A stretch of DNA of 39,996 bases from Flavobacteriales bacterium (GCA_018883325.1 VEQH01000039.1:1-39996), one strand, 5' to 3'; counted from the stretch's first letter, positions 16,428 to 26,392 are shown. Notes: a model not told the origin generated them from the letters alone. Translations and numbers: made by a program.

Positions 16428-17771
16428 TTATAAAGCTCTAACTGCTTGTTTAAATTGATTTCCTCTGTCCTCGTAGTTTTCAAATAAGTCAAAACTTGCA
16501 CAAGCTGGAGAAAGTAAAACTGTTTCGTCTTTTCTCGCTAGTTGGTAACCGTAAGCAACCGCTTCAGTTGCAGAACTAGCTTCCACGATTGTTTCCACTT
16601 TTCCTTTGAATGCGTTGATGATTTTTTGATTATCCGTTCCAAGACAAATGATAGCTTTCACTTTTTCATTCACTAAAGCATCAAGTTCAGCGTAATCGTT
16701 TCCTTTATCAACACCACCAACAATCCAAACCGTTGGTTTTTCCATACTTTCTAAAGCAAACCAAGTTGAGTTGATGTTTGTAGCTTTTGAATCGTTGATA
16801 AATTCAATACCATTTACTTTGGCAACGAATTCTAAACGGTGTTCAACGTTTACAAAATCACCTAAACTCTCGCGTACTACTTCAGAGCGAATTTCTAGGA
16901 TACGGCTCGCAATCCCTGCTGCAAGCGAATTTTGGGTATTGTGCTTACCCTTCAAAGCTAAATCGTAAATTGACATAGTTAATTGTTCTTTTATGTTTAT
17001 TGTTAGTTGTTTCTCTTTTGCAAAACCGCCAATCGCAAGCTCTTCTTTCAATGAAAAAGGTGCTAATTGCATCGTTGGTTTTCTCTTTTCGATTTCTGAT
17101 TGAATAATAGGATCATCGTAATTGTAGATGAACCAATCTTCGTGTTGTTGATTATTTAAAATTCTAAATTTTGAGTTGACATAATTCTGCATTTGATACT
17201 CATATCTGTCCAAATGGTCTGGTGTGATGTTTGTCAAAATGCTGATGTTTGCACGGAAATCGTACATATCATCTAACTGAAATGAACTCAATTCCAACAC
17301 ATACCAATCGTAATTTTCCTCAGCGATTTGTTTCGCAAAACTTTGTCCCACATTTCCAGCCAAGCCAACGTTCCAACCTGCTTTTTTTAGAATGTGATAT
17401 GTCAACATTGTTGTGGTTGTCTTACCGTTGCTTCCTGTTATGCAAATAGTCTTCGCTTTGGAGTAATAACCTGCAAATTCTATTTCTGAAATGATTTTAA
17501 TTCCTTTTGCTTTAATTGATTGAATTAAAGCGACTTTATCAGGAATTCCTGGAGATTTGATAACCAAATCAGCTAGAAGAATTTTTTCTGTTGAATGATT
17601 TCCTTCTTCCCATTCTATTGCACGGTTTTCAAGTTCAATTTTGAAAGAATCTTTGATTTTTCCACCATCAGACACAAGCACATTCCATCCTTGCTTTTTA
17701 GCAAGAATCGCAGCACCAACGCCACTTTCGCCAGCGCCAAGAATCACGATATTTTTACCTTTTCCTTCCAC
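16428..17771 (-). CDS. murD: UDP-N-acetylmuramoylalanine--D-glutamate ligase MurD
   Basis: Adds D-Glu to UDP-MurNAc-L-Ala. The N-terminal GAGESGVGAAILAKKQ is the UDP-binding motif, ITGSNGKTTTTML near residue 113 is the P-loop, and LSPACASFDLFENYEDRG at the C-terminus is the MurD-specific end. Length 447 residues, all domains complete. The gap to mraY upstream is 3 bases and the unknown 149-residue gene follows after 8 bases. Confidence 0.97.
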   Translation of the reverse strand: MEGKGKNIVILGAGESGVGAAILAKKQGWNVLVSDGGKIKDSFKIELENRAIEWEEGNHSTEKILLADLVIKSPGIPDKVALIQSIKAKGIKIISEIEFAGYYSKAKTICITGSNGKTTTTMLTYHILKKAGWNVGLAGNVGQSFAKQIAEENYDWYVLELSSFQLDDMYDFRANISILTNITPDHLDRYEYQMQNYVNSKFRILNNQQHEDWFIYNYDDPIIQSEIEKRKPTMQLAPFSLKEELAIGGFAKEKQLTINIKEQLTMSIYDLALKGKHNTQNSLAAGIASRILEIRSEVVRESLGDFVNVEHRLEFVAKVNGIEFINDSKATNINSTWFALESMEKPTVWIVGGVDKGNDYAELDALVNEKVKAIICLGTDNQKIINAFKGKVETIVEASSATEAVAYGYQLARKDETVLLSPACASFDLFENYEDRGNQFKQAVRAL

Positions 17772-17774
17772 TTT

Positions 17775-19019
17775 TTAACGCAGTTTGAGGGTTACAATCG
17801 TGATAACAGCCAATAAAACAGCAACAATCCAGAAACGCGCAACGATTTTTGCTTCGTGCAATCCTTTTTTCTGATAGTGGTGGTGCAATGGAGCCATTAA
17901 GAAAATACGTCTTCCTTCTCCAAATCTTTTCTTAGTGAATTTGAAATAGCCAACTTGCATCATTACCGACAAATTCTCGATTAAGAAAATTCCACACAAA
18001 ACAGGAATCAATAATTCTTTACGGATTGAAATCGCAAAAACGGCAATGATTCCTCCTAAGGCTAAACTTCCTGTGTCACCCATAAATACTTGTGCGGGGA
18101 AGGAATTGTACCACAAAAATCCAACGCAAGCACCAACAAAAGCAGCAATAAATATTACCAATTCCTCTGCCATTGGAATGTACATAACGTTCAAGTAATC
18201 GGCGAATTTGGCATGAGAACTAACATAAGCAAGTACCGCTAAAGCAATACCAATAATTGCAGAAGTTCCAGTTGCTAATCCGTCCAAACCGTCCGTCATA
18301 TTTGCCCCATTTGAAACTGCAATTACAATAAATATCACAATTGGAATAAATAAAAGCCAACCGTAAGACTTGTGCCAATCACCAATTAACCAGTTGTAAT
18401 TAAACTCATTACCTTTTATAAATGGAATTGTTGTGGTCATATCGTCCGTTTTCACCCATTTGTAAGTTTCACCCTCATTTTGGATATGATCATCAGATAC
18501 AAATTCCTCGTCTGCTTGCAATTTGTAATCAGCACTTACACGCTTGTGAACCGTAACATCATCAGAAAAATAAAGAATACATCCAACGATTAATCCCACA
18601 CCGATTTGACCTATTACTTTAAATTTTCCTTTAAGTCCTTCTTTATTTTTTTTGAAAACCTTGATGTAATCGTCCAAAAATCCAATTACACCCAACCATA
18701 CTGTTGCCATCAACATTGTGATAACGTACACGTTGTGCAACTTCGCGAACAATAAAGTAGGAATTAAGATTGCTGAAAGAATGATAAGTCCACCCATTGT
18801 TGGTGTTCCTGATTTCTCAATTTGTCCAGCCAAACCTAAATCGCGAACTGTTTCACCAATTTGTTGACGGCGCAAAGCATTGATGATTTTTTGTCCGAAA
18901 ACGACAGAAATTATCAATGATGTAATCAAAGCCAATGCTGCTCTGAAGGAAATAAAATCAAAAAGTCCAGCTCCAGGAACATTCAGTTTATTTAAGTAGT
19001 CAAATAAATAGTACAGCAT
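17775..19019 (-). CDS. mraY: Phospho-N-acetylmuramoyl-pentapeptide transferase MraY
   Basis: The integral membrane enzyme that makes lipid I from UDP-MurNAc-pentapeptide and undecaprenyl phosphate. About ten transmembrane helices and the family signatures [30 protein letters not shown] and the late [11 protein letters not shown] loop are present. At 414 residues it is longer than the roughly 360 of E. coli; the extra is a hydrophilic insert at about residues 160-220 (around [19 protein letters not shown]), which I recall as common in Bacteroidota. Its ATG shares a base with the murE stop (TAATG). Confidence 0.97.
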   Translation of the reverse strand: MLYYLFDYLNKLNVPGAGLFDFISFRAALALITSLIISVVFGQKIINALRRQQIGETVRDLGLAGQIEKSGTPTMGGLIILSAILIPTLLFAKLHNVYVITMLMATVWLGVIGFLDDYIKVFKKNKEGLKGKFKVIGQIGVGLIVGCILYFSDDVTVHKRVSADYKLQADEEFVSDDHIQNEGETYKWVKTDDMTTTIPFIKGNEFNYNWLIGDWHKSYGWLLFIPIVIFIVIAVSNGANMTDGLDGLATGTSAIIGIALAVLAYVSSHAKFADYLNVMYIPMAEELVIFIAAFVGACVGFLWYNSFPAQVFMGDTGSLALGGIIAVFAISIRKELLIPVLCGIFLIENLSVMMQVGYFKFTKKRFGEGRRIFLMAPLHHHYQKKGLHEAKIVARFWIVAVLLAVITIVTLKLR

Positions 19020-20479
19020 TATTTCTTCAATTGGTTAAAAAGTTCTTCTGTAATTTTTAGGTCATCAAAATCGTGTTTGACACCCATTATTTCTTGGTAT
19101 TTCTCGTGACCTTTTCCAGCAATTAGAAGAATATCTCCAGCGTTTGCCAAAGAAATTGCGGTCTTAATCGCTTGTTTTCGGTCTTGAATTGTTAGTGCTT
19201 TCGTTTGTTGTTCTACGTCCAATCCAGCTTCCATTTCTTCTAATATTGTTTGCGGATTTTCAGTTCTTGGATTGTCTGATGTTAGAATCGCTTGCGTGCT
19301 TAAATCACAAGCAATTTGAGCCATTTTCGGGCGTTTTGTTTTATCTCTATCGCCACCACAACCAACGAGCGTGATTACTTTTTGTGTTCCTTTGCGGATA
19401 CCGTTGATTGTTTTTAAAACATTTTCAAGTGCATCTGGTGTGTGTGCGTAATCAACAATTGCTGTAATTCCTGAATTGCTTCTAACATATTGAAAACGAC
19501 CTTCAACGGATTCTAAATTGCTAATGATTCGCAAAACTTCCAGTTCATCCATTCCCAGTAATTGGCTTACTCCAAAAACTACCAATAAATTGTAAGCATT
19601 GAAATCGCCCACTAAACGCGAATAAACTTCAGTGTTATTGATAGTCATAATTAGACCTGTCAATTCATTTTCAATAACTTTTCCTTTGAAATCTGCTGGC
19701 GTTTTAAGCGCATAAGTCACTTTTTTTGCTGCTGTATTTTGCAACATCACAAGTCCGTTTTTGTCATCGGAATTAACCAATGCAAAAGCTTCTTTTCCTA
19801 ATCCATCAAAAAATGCTTTTTTAACGCGGATGTATTCAGCAAACGTTTTGTGATAATCTAAATGATCGTGTGTAATGTTTGTAAATCCAGCACCAACAAA
19901 TTCCAAACCTGTGATGCGGTGTTGGTGAACTGCGTGCGAACTCACTTCCATAAAGCAGTATTCACAGCCTTCAGCAACCATTTTAGAAAGCAATGCATTC
20001 AAATTTATTGGATCTGGGGTAGTGTGAGTTGATGGAATTTCAGTTGTGCCGATTTTGTTGACAACAGTAGAAATTAAACCACATTTGTAACCAAGTTCAG
20101 TGAATAATTTATGCAATAAAGTTGTTGTAGTTGTTTTGCCATTTGTGCCCGTAATTCCAACTAATTTCAAATCTTGCGAAGGATTATCAAAGAACGCACA
20201 AGCCATTCGTCCAAGTGCTTCTGAAGTGTTTGAAACCTTGATAATTGTTGCGTCAGCAGGTAAAGTTGTTTCTTCTTGGACTACAAAAACGCGGCATCCT
20301 TTTTCATAAACCGATTGAATGTATTCGTGGCCATTATTCGTACTTCCAACAATTGCAAAAAACACTGATTCCGCAGTAGCTTTGCGCGAATCAAATACCA
20401 ATTCATTGATTTCTTGCTCCAAGTTTCCTTGAAGAAGCGAGTAATTTACAGCAGGAAGTAAGTCTAATAGCAAACTCAT
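19019..20479 (-). CDS. murE: MurE, UDP-MurNAc-tripeptide synthetase (meso-DAP type)
   Basis: Adds the third amino acid of the peptidoglycan stem peptide. [18 protein letters not shown] near residue 110 is the ATP P-loop, and SDNPRTENP near 405 is the DNPR motif that is associated with meso-diaminopimelate rather than lysine. Length 486 residues. The start overlaps the end of the penicillin-binding protein gene by 4 bases and the stop overlaps the mraY start by one base, which points to tight coupling. murF, which normally follows, is absent. Confidence 0.97.
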   Translation of the reverse strand: MSLLLDLLPAVNYSLLQGNLEQEINELVFDSRKATAESVFFAIVGSTNNGHEYIQSVYEKGCRVFVVQEETTLPADATIIKVSNTSEALGRMACAFFDNPSQDLKLVGITGTNGKTTTTTLLHKLFTELGYKCGLISTVVNKIGTTEIPSTHTTPDPINLNALLSKMVAEGCEYCFMEVSSHAVHQHRITGLEFVGAGFTNITHDHLDYHKTFAEYIRVKKAFFDGLGKEAFALVNSDDKNGLVMLQNTAAKKVTYALKTPADFKGKVIENELTGLIMTINNTEVYSRLVGDFNAYNLLVVFGVSQLLGMDELEVLRIISNLESVEGRFQYVRSNSGITAIVDYAHTPDALENVLKTINGIRKGTQKVITLVGCGGDRDKTKRPKMAQIACDLSTQAILTSDNPRTENPQTILEEMEAGLDVEQQTKALTIQDRKQAIKTAISLANAGDILLIAGKGHEKYQEIMGVKHDFDDLKITEELFNQLKK

Positions 20480-22593
20480 TGTTTCAGTTCTATTTTAATT
20501 AGTTGTCCTTTTGCGAAAGGGATTCCAGCGTTAAGTGATTGGCTTGTTACTTTTCCATAACCAATTAATTTCACAATCAATCCGCGGTTTTCAAGTAAGT
20601 AAACAGCATCTTTCGCAGTCATTCCAATTACATTTGGAACAAGGTTTTTATCTATTTTCTTTTTGTCTAATTGTACTTTTTTAGCCAAAGTGTCTGCTGT
20701 CAACCATTCACCTTCATAATTCAATTGGTAATTCACTTTCAGCATTTTCAACAAAGCCGTGATGTCTCTTTTATTCCCACTTTTTACTTTTGGCAAGTTG
20801 TAACTTAGAGGAGCTGTTTCATTTATTGCTTTGTGGTATTTTAAAGTATTGGCATAAACTTTATTCGCAATTGCGGCGAACACAGTACCTGAAACGCGCG
20901 CACCATAGTATTCTTTTCGAGGTCTAGAAATCACAACGATACAAGAATACATTGGCTTGTCAGTTGGGAAATATCCAACAAATGAAGCTTGGTAAGAACT
21001 CTTTTTTTCCTCTTCAAATGTTCCTTTTTCGCTCAATAATTTTGCAGTACCTGTTTTTCCAGCGATTTCAAATTCAATACCTTTTAATTCCTTACCTGTT
21101 CCGCTTTTCATAACACCTTCCAAGCAGTTTTGAACTATTCTAAGCGTTGGGTCAGAACAAATTTTATTTTTAAGAATTACAGTATTGAATTTTTTTACCA
21201 CTTGACCTGAGCGACGAATTTCTTTCACAAACTGAGGTCGAACCAATGTACCATTGTTGGCTACCGCATTATAAAAAGCCAAGGTTTGAAGAGGTGTTGT
21301 GCGTAATTCATAACCAATAGACATCCAAGGAATAGATAATGCCGACCATCCTTTTGCTCCCGGTCTTGGAATTACAGGCGTTGGTTCACCGGCAATGTCA
21401 ACTCCTAAAGCTTGAGTTACTCCGAATTGTTCGAGTCTTTTGATAAAACGATCTGGTTCACTTCGGTAAGCTTTGTTGGTGATTTGAGCGATAACGTTTG
21501 ATGATTTTTCGAATGCTTGTTGAATTGTTATTTCGCCATATCCCATTCCGTGATTAGAATCTTTCATTTTCTTTCCACCAGCAAAGTTGTAAGTTCCATA
21601 AGCCTTTACTTTGTCTGTTATTTTGAATTTTTCATCTTCCAATCCTGCCATAATTGAAGCAAGCTTAAAAGTTGACCCAGGAGTTTCCAACTCACCAACA
21701 GCATAATTATATTGTTCGATGAATGAGCCATTTGTTTGTCTTGTAAGATTGGCAATTGCTTTTACAAATCCAGTTTTAACATCCATCAAAATCACACAAC
21801 CGTGTTCGGCATCCATTTCTTTCAATTGACGCTCTAATTCTGAGTGTGCCACTTCTTGAATTTCTTTGTCAAAACTTGTAATGATGTCGGCACCTTCAAC
21901 TGCTTCTTTTACAATTTGACCAATTTTTTTCCAACCTGTGGAGAATTTTTGTTCAATTTCTTCCCCTTCAATTCCTCTTAGATATTCGATAAAAGCACCT
22001 TCAATTCCAACTTTGAGTTCTTTTCCAGCTTCTGCTTTACTTTTATAATAACCAAGTGTTCGGTCTAACAAAACACCATTTGGTTTTTTTCTCAAAATAG
22101 TTTCATCTGTATCGATAATTCCTCCTTCCATTCTTCCTAATTCGAAGATGGGTAAAGCTCTTAATCGCTTTCTTTGTTCGTTTGTAACTTTGTTTTTAAT
22201 CGACAAATACCTTGAGCCATTTGCTCTTGCACTTCGAATTTGATTTTCATATTCGCGCGCTGTTTTTTCTGGGTAAATTCGACTCAATCCAGCTGCAAGT
22301 TCAGATACTTTTTCGTCAAAAATCTCTTGTTTCACAACCGTTGGATCCATATGGATATCGTAGAAAGTCACTGATGAAACCAATGGAACCATATTTTCGT
22401 CCAAAATCTCACCCATTCTTGGATAGCGTTTAACGATGCGCACAGGAATTACCTCGTCGGATTCTTCAAACAAACTCGAGCGACCTTCCCATTGCAAAGA
22501 AGCCGTTTGGTACAATACCAAAAGCATAATGAGTACAAACCCAATATAAACAGCATAAGCCCTGTAATAAAGAAAATTTTTATCCTTACTCAT
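20476..22593 (-). CDS. ftsI: Division-type class B penicillin-binding protein with PASTA domain
   Basis: A 705-residue transpeptidase. One N-terminal transmembrane helix (about 12-30) is followed by a periplasmic dimerisation module and the transpeptidase domain with S307-T-F-K (nucleophile Ser307), S364-S-N and K513-T-G. Residues about 645-705 form one PASTA domain (LVPNVIGMTAKDAVYLLENR), a peptidoglycan- or beta-lactam-binding module not found in E. coli FtsI. It cross-links septal peptidoglycan with FtsW. The start overlaps the FtsL-like gene by 8 bases and its end overlaps murE by 4. Confidence 0.95.
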   Translation of the reverse strand: MSKDKNFLYYRAYAVYIGFVLIMLLVLYQTASLQWEGRSSLFEESDEVIPVRIVKRYPRMGEILDENMVPLVSSVTFYDIHMDPTVVKQEIFDEKVSELAAGLSRIYPEKTAREYENQIRSARANGSRYLSIKNKVTNEQRKRLRALPIFELGRMEGGIIDTDETILRKKPNGVLLDRTLGYYKSKAEAGKELKVGIEGAFIEYLRGIEGEEIEQKFSTGWKKIGQIVKEAVEGADIITSFDKEIQEVAHSELERQLKEMDAEHGCVILMDVKTGFVKAIANLTRQTNGSFIEQYNYAVGELETPGSTFKLASIMAGLEDEKFKITDKVKAYGTYNFAGGKKMKDSNHGMGYGEITIQQAFEKSSNVIAQITNKAYRSEPDRFIKRLEQFGVTQALGVDIAGEPTPVIPRPGAKGWSALSIPWMSIGYELRTTPLQTLAFYNAVANNGTLVRPQFVKEIRRSGQVVKKFNTVILKNKICSDPTLRIVQNCLEGVMKSGTGKELKGIEFEIAGKTGTAKLLSEKGTFEEEKKSSYQASFVGYFPTDKPMYSCIVVISRPRKEYYGARVSGTVFAAIANKVYANTLKYHKAINETAPLSYNLPKVKSGNKRDITALLKMLKVNYQLNYEGEWLTADTLAKKVQLDKKKIDKNLVPNVIGMTAKDAVYLLENRGLIVKLIGYGKVTSQSLNAGIPFAKGQLIKIELKQ

Positions 22594-22999
22594 CTGTTTT
22601 CTTTAATCGTATTACTTTTTTAGTGTTTTGAGATTCTTGTAATTCTCTTGATTTTAATTTTTCTACCAATTTGTATCTTCTCGTCACGAACTCAAGTCTC
22701 GATTTTGCTTCGATGTATTCCGCCGCTTTTTGATCTAATTCGCGTTGTGTTTTGTTCGTTTCATCGATGAGTTGCTTTCCATAATAACCTTTCGAAATAA
22801 TTATAATCAATAAAATCATTATGAAGAAAATGTAATTTAAATTATTCAAAAAGAACTCTTTAGTTAAAAATTCCCCATTCAATATTTGCATAAAAGCATT
22901 GGACTTTTTCCCTGTGCTTTTTTTAGAATTCGTCTTTTTTTCAGACTGAGTTCCAGTTTTTTCACCATTCTCGTATGTGTCAAATTCGTTCTCAGCCAT
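22586..22999 (-). CDS. FtsL-like division protein
   Basis: A 137-residue bitopic protein. The first 45 residues are Lys/Ser/Glu-rich and cytoplasmic, one transmembrane helix lies at about 54-70 (NYIFFIMILLIIIISKGYYG), and a coiled-coil-prone periplasmic region follows (about 75-125, heptad-like ETNKTQRELDQKAAEYIEAKSRLEFVTRRY). This layout and the position between rsmH and ftsI fit FtsL, whose sequence is poorly conserved. It overlaps both neighbours by 8 bases. Confidence 0.8.
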   Translation of the reverse strand: MAENEFDTYENGEKTGTQSEKKTNSKKSTGKKSNAFMQILNGEFLTKEFFLNNLNYIFFIMILLIIIISKGYYGKQLIDETNKTQRELDQKAAEYIEAKSRLEFVTRRYKLVEKLKSRELQESQNTKKVIRLKKTDE

Positions 23000-23906
23000 T
23001 TTTTTCTGCTATTCTTAATTTGGCACTACGAGCGCGCGTATTTCTTTGTATTTCTTCTTCGTTCGGAATAATTGGGTGGCGAACGATTTCAGTCAAAGGT
23101 TTTTGAACGTTACCAAAGAAATCTTTTTCGATTTCGCCGTCAAACGAACCTCGTTTCATGAAATTTTTCACCAATCTGTCTTCCAAAGAATGGTAAGACA
23201 TTACCACAAGTCTTCCTCCTGGAGCCAACATTTCTGTCGCTTGTTCCAACATTTGTTTGAGCACTTCCAATTCTTGGTTTACTTCAATGCGAATCGCTTG
23301 AAAAACTTGAGCATAAAACTTATGATCTTTGAATTTTGGAGCAAATCTTCTCAATGCTTCCATCAATTCAAAAGTGGTTTTTATTGGGCCATCGGCACGT
23401 TTTAAAATCAATTCTTGCGCAAGAGCACGCGCATTTGTCAATTCGCCGTAATACCTGAAAATGTAAATCAAATGTTCTTCAGAATCTTCATTCACCACAT
23501 GATAAGCCGAGCGATCTAAAAATTGATTCATACGCATATCAAGCGGTGCATCTTCACGAATTGTAAAACCACGTTCAGCGGCATCAAACTGATGAGAAGA
23601 AACACCTAAATCAGCCAATAAACCATCAATTTTATTGATTTTTAGTAGCTTTAAGTGATTCTTTAAAAAAGCAAAATTGGAAGCAACGAAGTAAAAATTG
23701 GGAGCATCAAGTTTGTTTTTGTTGGCATCAGCATCTTGATCAAAAGCGATTAATTTTCCTTCTGAATTTAAGTGTTGAAGGATCACTTTAGAATGCCCGC
23801 CACCACCGAAAGTTACGTCCACATAAACCCCATTTGGCTTGATGGCTAAACCGTCAATACATTCATTTAATAGTACAGGAACGTGGTATTCTAAATTATT
23901 CTCCAT
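22992..23906 (-). CDS. rsmH: 16S rRNA m4C1402 methyltransferase RsmH
   Basis: Methylates N4 of C1402 in 16S rRNA using SAM. The family start YHVPVLLNECIDGL, the SAM motif VDVTFGGGGHSKVIL, and GLLADLGVSSHQFD, FQAIRIEVNQEL and VMSYHSLEDRLVKN are all visible in 304 residues. It is the second gene of the cluster: it starts inside the last 11 bases of mraZ and overlaps the FtsL-like gene by 8. Confidence 0.97.
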   Translation of the reverse strand: MENNLEYHVPVLLNECIDGLAIKPNGVYVDVTFGGGGHSKVILQHLNSEGKLIAFDQDADANKNKLDAPNFYFVASNFAFLKNHLKLLKINKIDGLLADLGVSSHQFDAAERGFTIREDAPLDMRMNQFLDRSAYHVVNEDSEEHLIYIFRYYGELTNARALAQELILKRADGPIKTTFELMEALRRFAPKFKDHKFYAQVFQAIRIEVNQELEVLKQMLEQATEMLAPGGRLVVMSYHSLEDRLVKNFMKRGSFDGEIEKDFFGNVQKPLTEIVRHPIIPNEEEIQRNTRARSAKLRIAEKNG

Positions 23907-24354
23907 TGTTTAAGTCACCCATTACTTCATCCGCCAAATCAGCGAAATCTGCCATGTTCGCTTCGATCATCTCGAAGTATTTGGACTTATCCCAGATTTC
24001 AATGCGATCGTTGTAAGCAATCAACATTACTTCTTGTTTCAAGCCCACTCTTTCTACATGAGTAGAAGGAACGAGCACTCTGCCAGCATTGTCCAAAGTG
24101 ATTTGTTTAGCACCTTGATGAAACATGCGGTAGAACAAGCGATTTTTCTCTTTGAACAAATTTAATTTGGATAATTTTTCACTTAATTTTTCCCATTCTG
24201 TCAATGGATAAAGCGTTAAACAATCCTCAAAACCTTTATTCAACATAAAATCTTTCTGAGCTGCAGGAGAAAGCTGCTTCCGTAATCCGGAAGGAAATAA
24301 AAACCGTCCTTTTTCGTCCAGTTTAACTTCAAATTCTCCTACTAATCCTGCCAT
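23896..24354 (-). CDS. mraZ: Transcriptional regulator MraZ
   Basis: A 152-residue double AbrB/SpoVT-fold protein. Both repeats are seen: LVGEFEVKLDEKGRFLFPSG with FEDCLTLYP, and QITLDNAGRVLVPSTHVERVG with DRIEIWDKSKY. MraZ proteins bind TGGG/TGGT-type repeats with a 10-bp period upstream of themselves and regulate the dcw operon; matching repeats lie at 24387-24403. It is the first gene of the cluster. Confidence 0.96.
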   Translation of the reverse strand: MAGLVGEFEVKLDEKGRFLFPSGLRKQLSPAAQKDFMLNKGFEDCLTLYPLTEWEKLSEKLSKLNLFKEKNRLFYRMFHQGAKQITLDNAGRVLVPSTHVERVGLKQEVMLIAYNDRIEIWDKSKYFEMIEANMADFADLADEVMGDLNNGE

Positions 24355-24386
24355 AGCGTTGTAACGGGTAAAATTAATGGTATTTT

Positions 24387-24403
24387 ACCACTTTTTACCA
24401 CCA
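24387..24403 (-). promoter_or_regulatory. Candidate MraZ operator upstream of mraZ
   Basis: On the minus strand the sequence reads TGGTGGTAAAAAGTGGTAAA, with TGGT boxes exactly 10 bp apart (24397-24400 and 24387-24390), 33 to 46 bases before the mraZ ATG. Known MraZ operators are tandem TGGKN boxes with this period, usually three; only two are clear here. Confidence 0.5.
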
Positions 24404-24508
24404 AACTTTAAATTGTTAATAACTTATAACGGATTCAAAAGATAAAGGTTTCTTTTTGACTAATAAAAATCAAATAAATACTAGCAATAACAAAGTTTTT
24501 CACAAAGG

Positions 24509-24522
24509 TGGGAGAAAGTGGT
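24509..24522 (+). promoter_or_regulatory. Second TGGG/TGGT box pair, opposite orientation
   Basis: TGGG (24509-24512) and TGGT (24519-24522) are again 10 bp apart, now on the + strand and facing the EamA gene. The spacing matches MraZ-type boxes. With only two boxes it could be chance. Confidence 0.3.
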
Positions 24523-24639
24523 AATTAAACTTTAGAGTGAAGAATTAAGAGTTTAGAGTGGATTAAGAATATAGAATTGACAAACTCAATTATACATTCA
24601 TTATTAAACATTAAAAATTGATAATTACTTTTACCACCA

Positions 24640-25560
24640 ATGTCAAACACAACGAAAAGCTGGTTACTATTAATTACTCTTGCCTGTATTTGGGGAAGCT
24701 CCTTTATCTTGATGAAAAAAGGAATGTTTACTGTTGATGGTAAAACTATTTTCTCATCCACACAAGTTGGCGCATTGCGTATGTTGATCGCTTCGAGTGT
24801 GATGTTACCTTTTTCTATTCGTGCAGTTCGAAAATTACAAGCTAAGAAAGATTTGTTATTTTTCTCCATCGTGGGATTTTGTGGAAACTTTTTCCCAGCT
24901 TTCTTATTTACGTATGCCGAAACGGGAATTTCTTCTGGCTTTGCAGGAATGTTGAATAGCTTTACTCCAATTTTCACCATATTGATCGGCTACATTATTT
25001 ACAAACAGCGCATTACTTCTTTTCAAGTTGCGGGAACAATCATTGGAACGATTGGAATTGTTTTATTAATCAACGCTGGAAAATCTGTTTCATTAAACGC
25101 AAGTATTTTTCATGTATTAGCAATAGTTTTAGCAACATTTTTATATGGTGTTAGTTTGACGACCATCAAAAACAAATTGCAACATTATTCCTCTGTTGAC
25201 ATTACTTCATTGGCTTTTTTAATGGTCTTCGTTCCAGCACTTATCGCATTTTTTGTTTTTGGAACCCCTTCCGTTATTCAAAAAAGTGAGCATGCTTTGA
25301 AAGGATTAGGATACATTTCTATCCTTGCAATTGTTGGTACTGCAATGGCTGTTTTCTTATTCAATGGTATCATTCGGATGTCATCTGCTTTGTTTGCAAG
25401 TAGTGTTACTTACTTCATTCCAGTGGTTGCTGTCATCATCGGATTTTTCTTTAAAGAGAGTTTAAGTTGGGGACAAATTGCTTCTATGTTTGTGGTATTA
25501 GCAGGAGTTATTACTGCAAATTACGGTCACTTGCTTTTTAATACGAAGAAAACTTTGTGA
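24640..25560 (+). CDS. EamA/DMT-superfamily transporter
   Basis: A 306-residue membrane protein with ten predicted helices arranged as two EamA halves. The N-terminal ITLACIWGSSFILMKKG with ALRMLIASSVMLP is typical, as is the repeat in the second half (VGTAMAVFLFNGIIRM, SSVTYFIPVVAVIIGFFF, AGVITANYG). Such drug/metabolite transporters export amino acids, metabolites or other small molecules; the substrate cannot be told. It is divergent from mraZ. A long antisense open frame at 24525-24980 is a shadow of this gene. Confidence 0.9.
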   Translation: MSNTTKSWLLLITLACIWGSSFILMKKGMFTVDGKTIFSSTQVGALRMLIASSVMLPFSIRAVRKLQAKKDLLFFSIVGFCGNFFPAFLFTYAETGISSGFAGMLNSFTPIFTILIGYIIYKQRITSFQVAGTIIGTIGIVLLINAGKSVSLNASIFHVLAIVLATFLYGVSLTTIKNKLQHYSSVDITSLAFLMVFVPALIAFFVFGTPSVIQKSEHALKGLGYISILAIVGTAMAVFLFNGIIRMSSALFASSVTYFIPVVAVIIGFFFKESLSWGQIASMFVVLAGVITANYGHLLFNTKKTL

Positions 25561-25564
25561 ATAA

Positions 25565-25595
25565 TTTGTCTTTAAGGAATAAAATCCTATCTTTG
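25565..25595 (+). promoter_or_regulatory. Bacteroidetes-type promoter for rplU-rpmA
   Basis: TTTG at 25565-25568, a 19-base spacer, then TATCTTTG at 25588-25595. This matches the -33/-7 consensus TTTG-N19-TAnnTTTG of the primary sigma factor in Bacteroidota. The start of transcription would fall near 25602, giving a leader of about 35 bases before the rplU ATG. Confidence 0.8.
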
Positions 25596-25636
25596 CCCTC
25601 CTAATTTTAGAAATTAACATTAAAAAACAAGCTATT

Positions 25637-25948
25637 ATGTACGCAATTGTAGAGATAGCAGGGCAGCAGTTTAAAGTGCAAAAAGACCAAAAGATTTTTG
25701 TACATCGTTTAGCTCATGACGCAGGATCAAAAATCGAATTTGACCGCGTTTTATTGATAGACAACGATGGAAAAATCAGCATTGGCGCCCCAGCTATAGA
25801 CGGTGCAAAAATCACCGCAGAAGTAATCGACCATGTTAAAGGTGACAAGGTTATCGTTTTCAAAAAGAAACGTAGAAAAGGTTACAAAAAGAAAAATGGT
25901 CACCGTCAACAATTTACGGCGATTACAATTACAGATATTAAAGCATAA
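25637..25948 (+). CDS. rplU: Large ribosomal subunit protein bL21
   Basis: A 103-residue ribosomal protein that binds 23S rRNA. The start [19 protein letters not shown], the middle segment [19 protein letters not shown] and the basic [18 protein letters not shown] are typical of bL21. It leads a two-gene operon with rpmA 34 bases downstream and has a consensus promoter upstream. Confidence 0.98.
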   Translation: MYAIVEIAGQQFKVQKDQKIFVHRLAHDAGSKIEFDRVLLIDNDGKISIGAPAIDGAKITAEVIDHVKGDKVIVFKKKRRKGYKKKNGHRQQFTAITITDIKA

Positions 25949-25982
25949 TTAACCTTCCAATTAAGGAATAAAACTTTAAACG

Positions 25983-26252
25983 ATGGCACACAAAAAAGGA
26001 GTCGGTAGTTCGAAAAACGGTCGTGAGTCACATAGCAAACGCTTAGGTGTGAAAATTTTCGGTGGACAAGCTGCAATCGCAGGAAATATTATTGTTCGTC
26101 AACGTGGAACTCAACATCATCCAGGTGTTAATGTAGGTATTGGAAAAGACCATACATTATATGCTTTAACAGATGGTTTAGTTGAATTTCGTAAGAAAAA
26201 AGACAACCGTTCTTTCGTTTCAGTTGTAGCAATTGAAACTACGAACGCATAA
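25983..26252 (+). CDS. rpmA: Large ribosomal subunit protein bL27
   Basis: An 89-residue ribosomal protein near the peptidyl transferase centre. [20 protein letters not shown] and [24 protein letters not shown] are diagnostic. The N-terminus begins directly at the mature MAHKKG, with no cleavable extension of the Firmicutes type. It follows rplU and ends before a strong terminator. Confidence 0.98.
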   Translation: MAHKKGVGSSKNGRESHSKRLGVKIFGGQAAIAGNIIVRQRGTQHHPGVNVGIGKDHTLYALTDGLVEFRKKKDNRSFVSVVAIETTNA

Positions 26253-26274
26253 CATTTAAAAGATTAATCTTTTG

Positions 26275-26306
26275 AAAAGGCTGACAAGAATTTGTTGGCC
26301 TTTTTT
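26275..26306 (+). terminator. Intrinsic terminator after rpmA
   Basis: AAAAGGCTGACAA (26275-26287) pairs with TTGTTGGCCTTTT (26292-26304) over 13 positions, two of them G-U wobbles, around the loop GAAT, and runs into T6. Just upstream, AAAAGATTAATCTTTT (26258-26273) is a perfect palindrome. Confidence 0.85.
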
Positions 26307-26310
26307 ATTA

Positions 26311-26342
26311 TGCTTGATTTTTAATGCTTGATTTTTGATTGA
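26311..26342 (+). repeat. Left arm of an inverted repeat flanking the four-helix gene
   Basis: TGCTTGATTTTTAAT (26311-26325) and TTTTGATTGA (26333-26342), separated by seven bases, match the reverse complement of 26784-26808 in full. It also contains an internal direct repeat of TGCTTGATTTTT. Confidence 0.6.
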
Positions 26343-26392
26343 ATCACTTTTATTAAATCTATTATTTGATTATATTTAGTAGAAAAACAAAA

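Larger units (their letters stand above)
24355..24639. other. Divergent regulatory region between mraZ and the EamA gene
   Basis: This 285-base gap must hold the dcw promoter (minus) and the transporter promoter (plus). It contains the candidate MraZ boxes described separately, an inverted pair GGTAAAA (24367-24373) / TTTTACC (24383-24389), and at about 24530-24570 a reverse copy of the AT-rich dispersed phrase (GAAGAATTAAGAGT). A third TTTTACCACCAA element lies at 24628-24639 right before the EamA ATG. No good TAnnTTTG box was found on either strand. Confidence 0.5.

Noticed and set aside
24525..24980. 151-codon open frame on the minus strand opposite the EamA gene
   Set aside because: It overlaps the well-supported EamA transporter in antisense and has no recognisable domain.
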